DNA of 7,521 bases from Desulfobacteraceae bacterium (GCA_030618925.1 JAUXCK010000125.1:1-7521); one strand, 5' to 3'. Numbered from the stretch's first letter, positions 1-5,884 are shown. The notes: generated by a model from the letters alone, not told the origin. Made by a program: numbers and translations.

Positions 1-28
1 ACAATTCGCCTTCAAGATAACCGATCAT
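1..28 (-). CDS. ruvA: Holliday junction DNA helicase subunit RuvA, N-terminal fragment
   Basis: An ATG at 28-26 opens a frame that runs off the window edge and reads MIGYLEGEL. This is the characteristic first beta strand of RuvA, whose N-terminal OB-fold usually begins MIG-x-L-x-G. RuvA is the tetramer that binds the four-way junction and loads the RuvB motor for branch migration. Only nine codons are visible, so the call rests on this short motif plus position: it lies 33 bases downstream of ruvC on the same strand, the usual ruvC-ruvA order. The Shine-Dalgarno is weak, since the bases before the ATG are mostly A and T. The call is likely but rests on little sequence. Confidence 0.8.
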
Positions 29-61
29 TTTTTTATCTAACCACTTTATATTTGACCAATT

Positions 62-574
62 TTATTTAACAGGCGCTCCAACCCCTTCCAGGCACAAGGT
101 TTCGTAGCGGTACTGGCCGATAATGGCAAGCCCAAGTGCATCTGAAGCATGGTCCGGCCGTATGGGAACCGGATGGTTTACCAAACTGCGCACTGCCTTT
201 TCAAATTGTGCTTTTCCGGCATTGCCATTCCCTGTTAACCTTTGTTTGGCTTCACGCGCCGGCACTTCAATGACGGGTACGCCACTCCTGCACCCTGCAA
301 GGAGAACAACACCGGCAACCTTTCCCAGAGCAATGCCGGCTTTTGGATATTTCTCAAGGGAGAAGATATCTTCCACAATCATTAGGTCCGGCTGTTCATC
401 TTTTAAGACTGAAAGTATCTTCGAGTAGATATGATCAAGGCGGTGCGGCAGTGCAGCTGTTTTCGAAGTTTGAATGCTGCCAAAGGAATAGCGCTTTATA
501 TCAAACCCGGCTCCTGTAATGATACCAACGCCAGTAGCAGCGAGCCCGGGATCAATACCGATACATTTGATCAT
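62..574 (-). CDS. ruvC: Crossover junction endodeoxyribonuclease RuvC
   Basis: RuvC is the dimeric, metal-dependent nuclease that nicks Holliday junctions symmetrically, acting with RuvAB in recombinational repair. The 170 residues match the usual length. The RNase H-like fold is visible: GIDPGLAATG at 6-15 carries the first catalytic Asp (D8), IVEDI at 66-70 carries the catalytic Glu (E68), and the C-terminal DHASDALGLA at 141-150 supplies the last pair. Aligned on the DAL motif, D145 equals E. coli D141 while H142 sits where E. coli has D138, as in Thermus RuvC (D-E-H-D). The loop TGNGNAGKAQ at 114-123 with K121 is the DNA-contacting segment. The start is fixed by the invariant N-terminal GIDPG; its ribosome-binding site is poor. 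ruvA follows 33 bases downstream, so the two are probably co-transcribed. The upstream cpoB gene is 179 bases away. Confidence 0.96.
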   Translation of the reverse strand: MIKCIGIDPGLAATGVGIITGAGFDIKRYSFGSIQTSKTAALPHRLDHIYSKILSVLKDEQPDLMIVEDIFSLEKYPKAGIALGKVAGVVLLAGCRSGVPVIEVPAREAKQRLTGNGNAGKAQFEKAVRSLVNHPVPIRPDHASDALGLAIIGQYRYETLCLEGVGAPVK

Positions 575-597
575 GATCTTATGATTTCATCAGAGTC

Positions 598-649
598 GGT
601 TGGGTTGAGCGTGATCAAATCCTGTTGGGTTTCATTCTTCAACCCAACC
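598..649. repeat. Palindromic repeat upstream of ruvC
   Basis: GGTTGGGTTGA at 598-608 and TCAACCCAACC at 639-649 form a perfect 11-bp inverted repeat. A second arm, GTTGGGTT at 624-631, can pair instead with AACCCAAC at 641-648 (8 bp, 9-base loop), so the two hairpins are mutually exclusive. A further degenerate copy, CACCCAAC, lies at 693-700. Neither hairpin is followed by a T-tract on the minus strand, so this is not a standard terminator. It resembles a short dispersed intergenic palindrome with GTTGGGTT/AACCCAAC arms that I recall from various proteobacterial genomes, but I could not check that here. The rest of the 575-753 spacer shows no gene. A weak AT-rich hairpin at 717-748 just after cpoB might help end the tol transcript. 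Confidence 0.65.
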
Positions 650-753
650 TGCAATTATCATGGATTAAAGAAAACTGAAAAACAAAGCGCAACACCCAAC
701 GAACCTGTTTAAAGGATTTTTGTTCGGCCACTGTCTTCGGCACAAAAAAGAGG

Positions 754-1575
754 CTACAGCGTCTCCAGCTTTTTCCTGGCAATGGCAGCTTCCTTTGATT
801 TTGGATACTTCCGAATCAATTCATTTAAAATCAACCGGGCATTGGCTTTCTCGCCAAGTTGCTTAAAAGAAAGCCCCTGTTTCAAAAGAGCTGCCGGCAT
901 TTTATTGCCCTTTGGATATTTTTTCTTTACTTCCTCGTATTCCAGAATCGCTTTTTCATACCATTTTTCCTGATAATATGTCTCACCGATCCAGAATTGA
1001 GCATTGTCCGCGTTTTTCGACCTGGGAAATTCTTTGAGCAGCTTTTTAAATCCAATGCGGGCAGGTTCATATTTCTTCTGGATATAGAGATTCAACGCCC
1101 GTGTATACAATTCATTTTCGGAACTCTTTACCACAGGCTTTGTGGCGGATCTTTTTCCCTGATCTTTCTCCAGCCCTAAATACTGTTCCAGGCCTTTGAT
1201 GCGATCTGTATTTCCCGTGGCAGTCCTGTCCAGGCGGCCCATCCCGGCTTCAACAGCCGCCATAGACCCGTTCATTTTATGAATGGCAAAATCAATCTCG
1301 TCAAGCCTGCCGCGAAGCAATCTAACATCACTCCTGAGCTTTTTAATCTCAGCATGCAGACTCGCATACTGCCCCATAAAATCCTGGTCCTTTGATTCCT
1401 GAATCTTACTGAAATTCATGATGCGGGAATCAAGCTGCTGCTGCTCCTGATCTGTTTTTATCCGCTCCTTCTCCAGATCTGCCAGGCGATCGTCAAGCAC
1501 CATAAAATCCTGGGTGGTTGCACAACCTGCCAGAATAACCAAACTCACCAAATAGAATAAAATTCTGATTTTCAT
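754..1575 (-). CDS. cpoB: Tol-Pal system protein CpoB (YbgF), lipoprotein form
   Basis: CpoB is a periplasmic TPR protein that binds TolA and, in E. coli, coordinates Tol-Pal constriction with PBP1B-driven wall synthesis. From the ATG at 1575 the product is 273 residues. A lipoprotein signal comes first (MKIRILFYLVSLVILAGC) with lipobox LAGC and Cys18. Ala at +2 predicts outer-membrane sorting by the E. coli rule. A charged, heptad-like coiled coil follows (about 25-140), then a linker, then three C-terminal TPR-like repeats at about 154-186, 187-223 and 224-260 (motifs LYTRALNLYIQKKYEPA, AQFWIGETYYQEKWYEKA, ALLKQGLSFKQLGEKANA). The frame is open upstream to a GTG at 1626, but that would bury the signal peptide, so the ATG is preferred; its Shine-Dalgarno is weak. 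It is the last tol gene, 177 bases after pal. E. coli CpoB has a cleaved Sec signal rather than a lipobox. Confidence 0.93.
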   Translation of the reverse strand: MKIRILFYLVSLVILAGCATTQDFMVLDDRLADLEKERIKTDQEQQQLDSRIMNFSKIQESKDQDFMGQYASLHAEIKKLRSDVRLLRGRLDEIDFAIHKMNGSMAAVEAGMGRLDRTATGNTDRIKGLEQYLGLEKDQGKRSATKPVVKSSENELYTRALNLYIQKKYEPARIGFKKLLKEFPRSKNADNAQFWIGETYYQEKWYEKAILEYEEVKKKYPKGNKMPAALLKQGLSFKQLGEKANARLILNELIRKYPKSKEAAIARKKLETL

Positions 1576-1635
1576 TATATTTGCCACCCAAAAGGCCCTG
1601 TGGCGGGATCCGCCGCAAAACGTCACAGAACCTGC

Positions 1636-1701
1636 ATCCCTGATCAGACGAAACCAGAAAACACAGTTTTAAAAAAACCGGCTCACATCTGATACAGGGA
1701 T
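1636..1701 (-). other. Long imperfect inverted repeat in pal-cpoB spacer
   Basis: ATCCCTGATCAGA at 1636-1648 is the reverse complement of TCTGATACAGGGAT at 1688-1701 apart from one extra base, giving a 13-bp stem with a single bulge around a 39-base interior. The interior contains a small hairpin on the minus strand (AAAAC, three-base loop, GTTTT). On the minus-strand transcript this lies between the pal stop and the cpoB start. No T-tract follows the stem, so it is not a canonical terminator. It could be an RNA fold affecting mRNA stability or cpoB expression, or a remnant of a repeat element. The pairing is seen directly; a role is inference. Confidence 0.5.
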
Positions 1702-1709
1702 CGCCCTTT

Positions 1710-1733
1710 AGCTGTTCCGGCATTTGAACAGCT
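1710..1733 (-). other. Hairpin just after pal
   Basis: AGCTGTTC at 1710-1717 pairs perfectly with GAACAGCT at 1726-1733 (8 bp, 8-base loop). It sits about 20 bases beyond the pal stop codon in the transcript. The T-rich stretch lies before the stem rather than after it in the minus-strand direction, so intrinsic termination is unlikely. A stem protecting the 3' end of a processed tolQRAB-pal message is one possibility. Confidence 0.5.
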
Positions 1734-1752
1734 TATAAAAACAATAAAAATA

Positions 1753-2310
1753 TTACTCGATATCGAAATGCGCCCGCCTGTTTTTTGCAAACGCGTCTTC
1801 ATTGCCCCCCTTGTCGACCGGCATTTCCTCTCCATAGCTGATGGTCCTGATCCGGGAGGCTGTCAGCCCCAGGTCCTTAAGGAAAGCCTTGACAGATGCC
1901 GCACGCTGATCCCCCAGGGCCAGATTGTATTCCGCTGTCCCCCGCTCGTCGCAATGTCCTTCGACAACCACGAGAACATCTGGACTGTTGCGCATCCAGG
2001 CCGCCTTCTGGCGCAGCATCTCCTGGGCGTCGGATGTCAGCGAAGAATCATCAAAATCAAAATAAATATCTTCACTCACAAACATCTTCCGGGCAGCTTC
2101 TTTTGCCTGCCGGATCGCGTCCTCTTCCGTTGCCCGCTGTCCGGCTTCACGCCTGGCCGCTTCCTCAGCCTCAGCTTTTTTGTCTGCATCTTCTGTGGTC
2201 TGTTCTTCCGGTGTTGTCGACTGTACGGCGTCCTTGGCGCACGAGGCCAGCATTATCAAACCTGCAATAACCATTAAAAATACAACGCCTCCCAACAATT
2301 TTTTCTGCAT
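1753..2310 (-). CDS. pal: Peptidoglycan-associated lipoprotein Pal
   Basis: Pal is anchored in the outer membrane by its lipid and grips peptidoglycan through an OmpA-like domain; TolB competes for the same face. From the ATG at 2310 it has 185 residues: a lipoprotein signal (MQKKLLGGVVFLMVIAGL...) with lipobox LASC and Cys24, Ala at +2, then a highly charged Ala/Glu/Lys/Arg-rich linker at about 35-75, probably helical, then the OmpA domain from about 80 to the end. The Pal signature GHCDERGTAEYNLALGDQRA lies at 118-137, and NRRAHF at 177-182 supplies the conserved Arg of the diaminopimelate-binding site. An upstream in-frame ATG at 2325 exists, but AGGAGG lies between the two ATGs, which selects the inner one. 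tolB ends 29 bases before the start. Confidence 0.97.
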   Translation of the reverse strand: MQKKLLGGVVFLMVIAGLIMLASCAKDAVQSTTPEEQTTEDADKKAEAEEAARREAGQRATEEDAIRQAKEAARKMFVSEDIYFDFDDSSLTSDAQEMLRQKAAWMRNSPDVLVVVEGHCDERGTAEYNLALGDQRAASVKAFLKDLGLTASRIRTISYGEEMPVDKGGNEDAFAKNRRAHFDIE

Positions 2311-2312
2311 GT

Positions 2313-2322
2313 CTCCTCCTTT
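2313..2322 (-). promoter_or_regulatory. Ribosome binding site of pal
   Basis: On the minus strand AAAGGAGGAG precedes the ATG at 2310 by two bases, with the AGGAGG core four bases away. It is the strongest Shine-Dalgarno in the window, which fits the high abundance expected of Pal. It overlaps the codons that an upstream start at 2325 would use and so decides the start. Confidence 0.8.
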
Positions 2323-2339
2323 CATAACGGGTTCAAGTC

Positions 2340-3668
2340 TTATTCGTTGATAATATCAGGTGACCATTCTGGATTTGTCTGCTCACCCGGCATCATTAGC
2401 AACCGTCGTTGATCGGTTCCAAATGCTGTCATGACAAAAATTCTGCTCTTTCCTTCCCTCGTTGAACTGAAAGCAATGAGGCTTCCATCGGGCGACCATG
2501 TCGGCGATTCATTGTCACCGGCATCCTGGGTCAGCACCATTTGTTTTTCACCATCGCTTCCTATCACACATATATTGAAGTGTCCATTTTTAAGACAAGA
2601 ATATGCTATTTTATCCCCCTTGGGGGACCAGTTGGGGGTGGTATTGTATTTTCCTTCAAAAGTCAGCCTTCTGACCTGTCCGGTTTGAAGTTGTTTTATA
2701 AATATCTGAGGGGTTCCAGATCGTTTTGATACAAAGGCCATTTCCCGGCCATCCTGTGAAAATGTGGGTGAGACATCGATACCCCAGTTGTTCGTTACTC
2801 TTTTAATAATTTTCCCGGTTCCGGTCAACAAATAAATTTCAGGGTCCCCTGAAAACGACAGGGTGGCCGCCAGTGAAAATTTACCTGGAACCCAGGCCGG
2901 CGTGATGTTGATACCGTCTTTTGACACCACAGCACCCCGTTTTTCTGTTACATGTTTGATGTAAAGATCGGGTTTTCCCCGGGCATAATCCGTATATGCG
3001 ATCCATTTGCCATCCGAGGACCAGGCCGGTGAAAGGGCGATGCTTTTTGAGCGTGTCATCCTTCTTGGATTGGCACCGTCGAAATCACAATCATAAATCT
3101 GTTTGTGCCCGGGGCTGGTGGACACAAAAGCGATTTTGCTGTTAAAAATGCCGTAACTGCCGGTGAGGTGAAAAATCACCTCACTGCAGAATCCCCGGAT
3201 CATCCTGCGCAGGTTGTCAGGTTTGCTCATATATCTTTTACCCACGAGCAGCTTTTCCTTAAAGGTATCAAAAAGCCTCAGTTCCATGGTTATTGTGCCG
3301 TCTGAAACAGAAATACCGCCGGTGATCAAAAGTTCCGCACCGATACCGGTCCAATTGTAAAAATGAATATTTTCAGCATCAATGCCGGTTTTTCCCGGAT
3401 ATTCGAGGAAGGCCCCCTGATCCAGCAGCTTAAAATAGCCCGTAAAATTGAGTGTCTCTGACAGGAGATCACATGCATCGCCGGCATCCACAATGGCCTC
3501 ATCGCCGCCAAGAGCGGTTTGAAAGGGAGGGATGGCGATGGGAATTTTTTTTAGAAATGGATTTGAAATATCAATATAATCGTATTTGGCCTGACCGTAA
3601 TCCGGCGCAAGCACACAGGCAGCCATGAGTATCAGCCAGATGAGACGGGTATGTCTTCCGTTTTTCAT
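2340..3668 (-). CDS. tolB: Tol-Pal system beta-propeller protein TolB
   Basis: TolB is the periplasmic propeller that shuttles between Pal and TolA. From the ATG at 3668 it has 442 residues. A Sec signal (MKNGRHTRLIWLILMAACVL...) probably ends at about residue 27 (YGQA). The mature N-terminus, KYDYIDISNPFLKKIPIAIP, leads into the alpha/beta D1 domain (to about 170). The C-terminal six-bladed propeller shows WD40-like PD40 repeats: SPAWSSDG (213), TPAWVPGK (256), SPTFSQDG (300), TPNWSPKG (344), SPTWSPDG (388) and NPEWSPD (432). A TTG at 3698 would add ten charged residues ahead of the signal peptide. The ATG is preferred because AAGGG lies just before it. The second repeat is degenerate, with Val-Pro-Gly-Lys replacing the usual Ser-Pro-Asp-Gly. 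tolA lies 37 bases upstream and pal 29 bases downstream. Confidence 0.97.
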   Translation of the reverse strand: MKNGRHTRLIWLILMAACVLAPDYGQAKYDYIDISNPFLKKIPIAIPPFQTALGGDEAIVDAGDACDLLSETLNFTGYFKLLDQGAFLEYPGKTGIDAENIHFYNWTGIGAELLITGGISVSDGTITMELRLFDTFKEKLLVGKRYMSKPDNLRRMIRGFCSEVIFHLTGSYGIFNSKIAFVSTSPGHKQIYDCDFDGANPRRMTRSKSIALSPAWSSDGKWIAYTDYARGKPDLYIKHVTEKRGAVVSKDGINITPAWVPGKFSLAATLSFSGDPEIYLLTGTGKIIKRVTNNWGIDVSPTFSQDGREMAFVSKRSGTPQIFIKQLQTGQVRRLTFEGKYNTTPNWSPKGDKIAYSCLKNGHFNICVIGSDGEKQMVLTQDAGDNESPTWSPDGSLIAFSSTREGKSRIFVMTAFGTDQRRLLMMPGEQTNPEWSPDIINE

Positions 3669-3705
3669 GTCACCCTTCTTGTTTTTCAGGATGTCCAATC
3701 CAGGT

Positions 3706-4515
3706 TTACTTAACCCCTGACGGTGTAAACCGCAGACCCTGGTTTAAAAATGTCTTGTTAAACCCATCCGGCAGGGGGGGCAGCGGATTGGACTTGAGGA
3801 CCGCCTTGCGCGCCGACTCATCAAAATACCGGTCTCCGGAATGCTGATCGAACCACACCTCCCTGATCTCGCCGTCAGGCATAATTTTGATGCCGAGGAG
3901 CGCCACCAGGTCCGGGTTGTCTCCGGAAAACTGTGGATTATAAGACCAGTTTTTCTGTATAGAATAAAGGATCTCCATTTTATATATAGTGATCCTTTCA
4001 ATGCTGCCGGAAGTGTTCATGCGCCCTGATCTTCTTTGGCCCTTTCCTGATGTTTCAACCTGATTGGACAGCTGCGCCAATCGATCCTGCAGTATTTTGG
4101 ACTGCGAGGTTTCAAACTTTTTCTGTACCTGTGCAATCGCACTTTCAACCACCTTTGATGATTTAAAAGTTTTCTTTTTCAGCGATGTTTTGGGTTTTAT
4201 CTTTTGGGTCTCGATTTTTTCTTTTAATGCAGATTTTATTTTTACGGGGGAAGGGTCAGGCACCGTCTTTGGCGGGACTGTTTTTTTTTCAGGCTCAACA
4301 GACGACGCCTGCGGCTGCGACGAAGGAGGGGCAGGCAACGACACCAGATCAACATTGATCACCGACGGCTCAAACGAATAATCCGGACGGACATTTTGAA
4401 ATATCATCAGTATCAGAAAAACAATCAGATGACCGGCAACAGATATGGTGAAAAACATGGCAGAATTGCGGAAACCGCCTTCTGCATCATTAAATATTAA
4501 AATATTGGCCTGCAT
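3706..4515 (-). CDS. tolA: TolA-like energy transducer with TonB-type C-terminal domain
   Basis: By position and architecture this is the TolA arm linking the TolQR motor to TolB and Pal. From the ATG at 4515 it has 269 residues. There is a short cytoplasmic N-terminus and one membrane helix at about 20-40 (MFFTISVAGHLIVFLILMIF). The helix carries the S-x3-H motif (S25, H29) known in TolA/TonB to contact TolQ. A Pro/Lys-rich stretch follows at about 60-115, then a charged helical segment at about 120-155, then a TonB/TolA C-terminal domain at about 173-269 (IYKMEILYSIQKNW, IMPDGEIREVWF, FDESARKAVLKSNPLPPLP). It is much shorter than E. coli TolA (421 residues) because the long helical domain II is reduced. 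A TTG at 4530 would add five residues, and neither start has a strong Shine-Dalgarno. Homology alone cannot separate TolA from TonB; the tolQR-tolB context favours TolA. Confidence 0.9.
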   Translation of the reverse strand: MQANILIFNDAEGGFRNSAMFFTISVAGHLIVFLILMIFQNVRPDYSFEPSVINVDLVSLPAPPSSQPQASSVEPEKKTVPPKTVPDPSPVKIKSALKEKIETQKIKPKTSLKKKTFKSSKVVESAIAQVQKKFETSQSKILQDRLAQLSNQVETSGKGQRRSGRMNTSGSIERITIYKMEILYSIQKNWSYNPQFSGDNPDLVALLGIKIMPDGEIREVWFDQHSGDRYFDESARKAVLKSNPLPPLPDGFNKTFLNQGLRFTPSGVK

Positions 4516-4540
4516 CTTTGTTCTCTTCAACCATTTGAAA

Positions 4541-4954
4541 TTATTTTAAATTTTCAATGGGTTCCGTCAACATCCCCAGTTTTTCAACCCCGGCCCCTTT
4601 GATCTCAGACATCACCCTGATAACCGACCCGTAAGAAATTTTTTTGTCCGCCCGCAAATAGACCTCCCGGCCGGACCGATTTTCAAGTATCTTCCCCAGC
4701 TTTTCCCTCAGAAAATCAAAGGAAACCTGCAGATCATTGATATAAACCTGCTCATCCTTATCAATCGTGATCACGAGCTGATCTTCCTCTGAGGCAAGCG
4801 GGCCCGAATCGGCCTCTGGCAGGGAAACATCTACGCCCTGAATCATCATCGGGGCTGTCACCATGAATATTATCAGAAGAACAAGCATGACATCCACAAA
4901 GGGTGTCACATTTATTTCTGACAACAGGCCATCATTGCTGCCGCCGGTATTCAT
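4541..4954 (-). CDS. tolR: TolR/ExbD-family proton-channel protein
   Basis: TolR is the single-span partner of TolQ, converting proton flow into movement of TolA. The 137 residues are typical. The N-terminal cytoplasmic part ends in SEINVTPFVD, followed by a membrane helix at about 18-37 (VDVMLVLLIIFMVTAPMM). D21 is the proton-carrying Asp equivalent to E. coli TolR D23. The periplasmic domain at about 40-137 includes QLVITIDKDEQVYIND and REVYLRADKKISYGSVIRVM, matching the ExbD/TolR fold. The ATG overlaps the tolQ stop in ATGA, and AAGGAG at 4963-4968 inside tolQ gives it its own ribosome-binding site, so translation is probably coupled. tolA starts 25 bases downstream. ExbD is the alternative name; the operon decides for TolR. 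Confidence 0.96.
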   Translation of the reverse strand: MNTGGSNDGLLSEINVTPFVDVMLVLLIIFMVTAPMMIQGVDVSLPEADSGPLASEEDQLVITIDKDEQVYINDLQVSFDFLREKLGKILENRSGREVYLRADKKISYGSVIRVMSEIKGAGVEKLGMLTEPIENLK

Positions 4955-5688
4955 TTTTGCTGCTCCTTTTTAACCCGCAGGATGTCCCTTTCGACAATAT
5001 TTAAAAAATCCGCCGAAAAGCTGATCAACTCGGACTCGATCACCCTGACCTTTTGTGTAAAATAATTATAAGCGATGACGGACGGTATGGCCACAAACAA
5101 TCCGACTGCCGTGGCAATGAGGGCTTCTGAAATCCCGGGTGCAACAACGGCAAGACTTGCCGAACCTCTCTGCCCGATACTGTGGAAAGAGTTCATGATC
5201 CCCCAGACAGTCCCGAACAGCCCGATAAACGGGGCTGTATTACCGGCTGTTGCAAGAAAAGGAACCCGCTGAGTCAACAGGGTCACTTCGGTGTTTATGG
5301 CCCTGCGCAGAGACCGTTTGACATTATCAATGCCTGCGATCGCAACGATTCCTGACTGCAAATCAGCAGATCCCGCAGTCTGAGAACCAATAGGTATCCC
5401 GGAGCGTTTTAATTTTTTCAACTCCATATACCCGATCCGAAAAATTCGGGCGACCGGGCTCGATTGAAGTTCCTTGGCTTTTGCAAACGCATCGGAAAGA
5501 TCTCTGCTCTTCCAGAAAAAATCAATAAAATAGGCGGATTCATTAAACGCCCTCTTAATATATCTGTACTTGATCAGAATAATGGTCCATGAAGCGATTG
5601 AAAAAAAAACAAGCAGCAGCAGCACAAATTGAACCATCAGGCTTGCATTGACGAACATCTGGACGATATCTATTTTATCAGGCGTCAT
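4951..5688 (-). CDS. tolQ: TolQ proton-channel protein (MotA/TolQ/ExbB family)
   Basis: TolQ forms the pentameric inner-membrane stator around a TolR dimer. The protein has 245 residues and three predicted membrane helices: about 18-39 (VQFVLLLLVFFSIASWTIIL), 144-166 (FLATAGNTAPFIGLFGTVWG) and 186-208 (GISEALIATAVGLFVAIPSV). T160 and T193 are spaced as T145 and T178 of E. coli TolQ, the polar residues lining the proton path. The protein is about 15 residues longer than E. coli TolQ. The extra residues lie before helix 2, in the cytoplasmic loop rich in Gly, Ser and Ala at about 97-120. The start ATG has GGAG seven bases upstream. It is the first gene of the tol operon, and its stop overlaps the tolR start in ATGA. 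No ybgC gene precedes it, unlike in E. coli. Confidence 0.97.
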   Translation of the reverse strand: MTPDKIDIVQMFVNASLMVQFVLLLLVFFSIASWTIILIKYRYIKRAFNESAYFIDFFWKSRDLSDAFAKAKELQSSPVARIFRIGYMELKKLKRSGIPIGSQTAGSADLQSGIVAIAGIDNVKRSLRRAINTEVTLLTQRVPFLATAGNTAPFIGLFGTVWGIMNSFHSIGQRGSASLAVVAPGISEALIATAVGLFVAIPSVIAYNYFTQKVRVIESELISFSADFLNIVERDILRVKKEQQK

Positions 5689-5744
5689 TGGGCCACTCCG
5701 ATTTTATTTAACAGGTTTGAACCATTTTGCCGGAAGTTCTTCAT
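5685..5744 (-). CDS. Possible leader peptide coupled to tolQ
   Basis: In the tolQ leader an ATG at 5744 opens 19 codons (MKNFRQNGSNLLNKIGVAQ) and ends in a TGA that overlaps the tolQ ATG as ATGA, the same arrangement as tolQ-tolR. The frame is open for some 30 further codons upstream, with a TTG at 5777. No Shine-Dalgarno is visible before the ATG (the preceding bases are TGTCTGCCTGCC), and the peptide resembles nothing I know. It may be chance. It is listed because of its position and the exact stop-start overlap. Confidence 0.2.
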   Translation of the reverse strand: MKNFRQNGSNLLNKIGVAQ

Positions 5745-5815
5745 GGCAGGCAGACAACAATATATAAGGGTAAACAAACTCGATATCCCAATATATGGTA
5801 CAAATTTACTTTTAC

Positions 5816-5844
5816 AGGGTATCTCAGGTGATTTGCAGTGTCAA
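5816..5844 (-). promoter_or_regulatory. Candidate sigma-70 promoter of the tol operon
   Basis: On the minus strand a perfect -35 box TTGACA (5839-5844) is followed after 17 bases by TACCCT (5816-5821), which keeps the first, second and last bases of the -10 consensus TATAAT. Transcription would begin near 5809, leaving a leader of about 120 bases before tolQ. The -35 box starts four bases beyond the T-tract of the groEL terminator, so the operon gets its own start just where groEL transcription ends. The weak -10 may imply low constitutive output or an activator. Confidence 0.6.
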
Positions 5845-5848
5845 GACC

Positions 5849-5884
5849 AAAAAAGCCCTCGCGCCGCAGGCGCGAAGGCTTTTT
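5849..5884. terminator. Bidirectional rho-independent terminator after groEL
   Basis: The hairpin consists of AAAAAAGCC, one mismatch (C/A), TCGCGCC, loop GCA, GGCGCGA, and GGCTTTTT. The GC-rich stem is 7 bp, plus 3 bp beyond the mismatch, and it is flanked by A and T tracts. On the minus strand the stem is followed by TTTTTTGG, so it would end groEL transcription about 80-115 bases after the stop codon. It is nearly symmetric and would also stop transcription arriving on the plus strand. Confidence 0.93.

Noticed and set aside
123..428. Plus-strand open frames opposite ruvC, and similar ones opposite pal, tolB, tolA, tolQ and groEL
   Set aside because: All lie antisense to well-recognised genes, have low-complexity or unrecognisable products and no ribosome-binding sites; they are frame shadows.
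717..748. Hairpin after cpoB (TTTTTGT, GCC, loop, GGC, ACAAAAA) as the tol operon terminator
   Set aside because: The stem is mostly A-T with only three G-C pairs and a three-base bulge, and no T-tract follows it on the minus strand. At best a weak stop, so not listed as a terminator.
1493..1723. A 76-codon minus-strand frame between pal and cpoB with two CxxC pairs (C10/C13, C30/C33), resembling a small zinc-binding protein
   Set aside because: Its second half overlaps the cpoB signal peptide in another frame, no Shine-Dalgarno precedes its ATG, the Cys pairs lie over the inverted repeats, and the sequence resembles no family I know.
2340..3698. Longer tolB from the TTG at 3698, and similarly the GTG at 1626 for cpoB and the ATG at 2325 for pal
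   Set aside because: Each would place extra charged residues before an otherwise ideal signal peptide; for pal and tolB the internal ATG has the better Shine-Dalgarno.
5763..5797. Alternative tolQ promoter, TTGGGA with an AT-rich TTATAT downstream
   Set aside because: The -35 match is poor compared with the perfect TTGACA with 17-bp spacing at 5816-5844.
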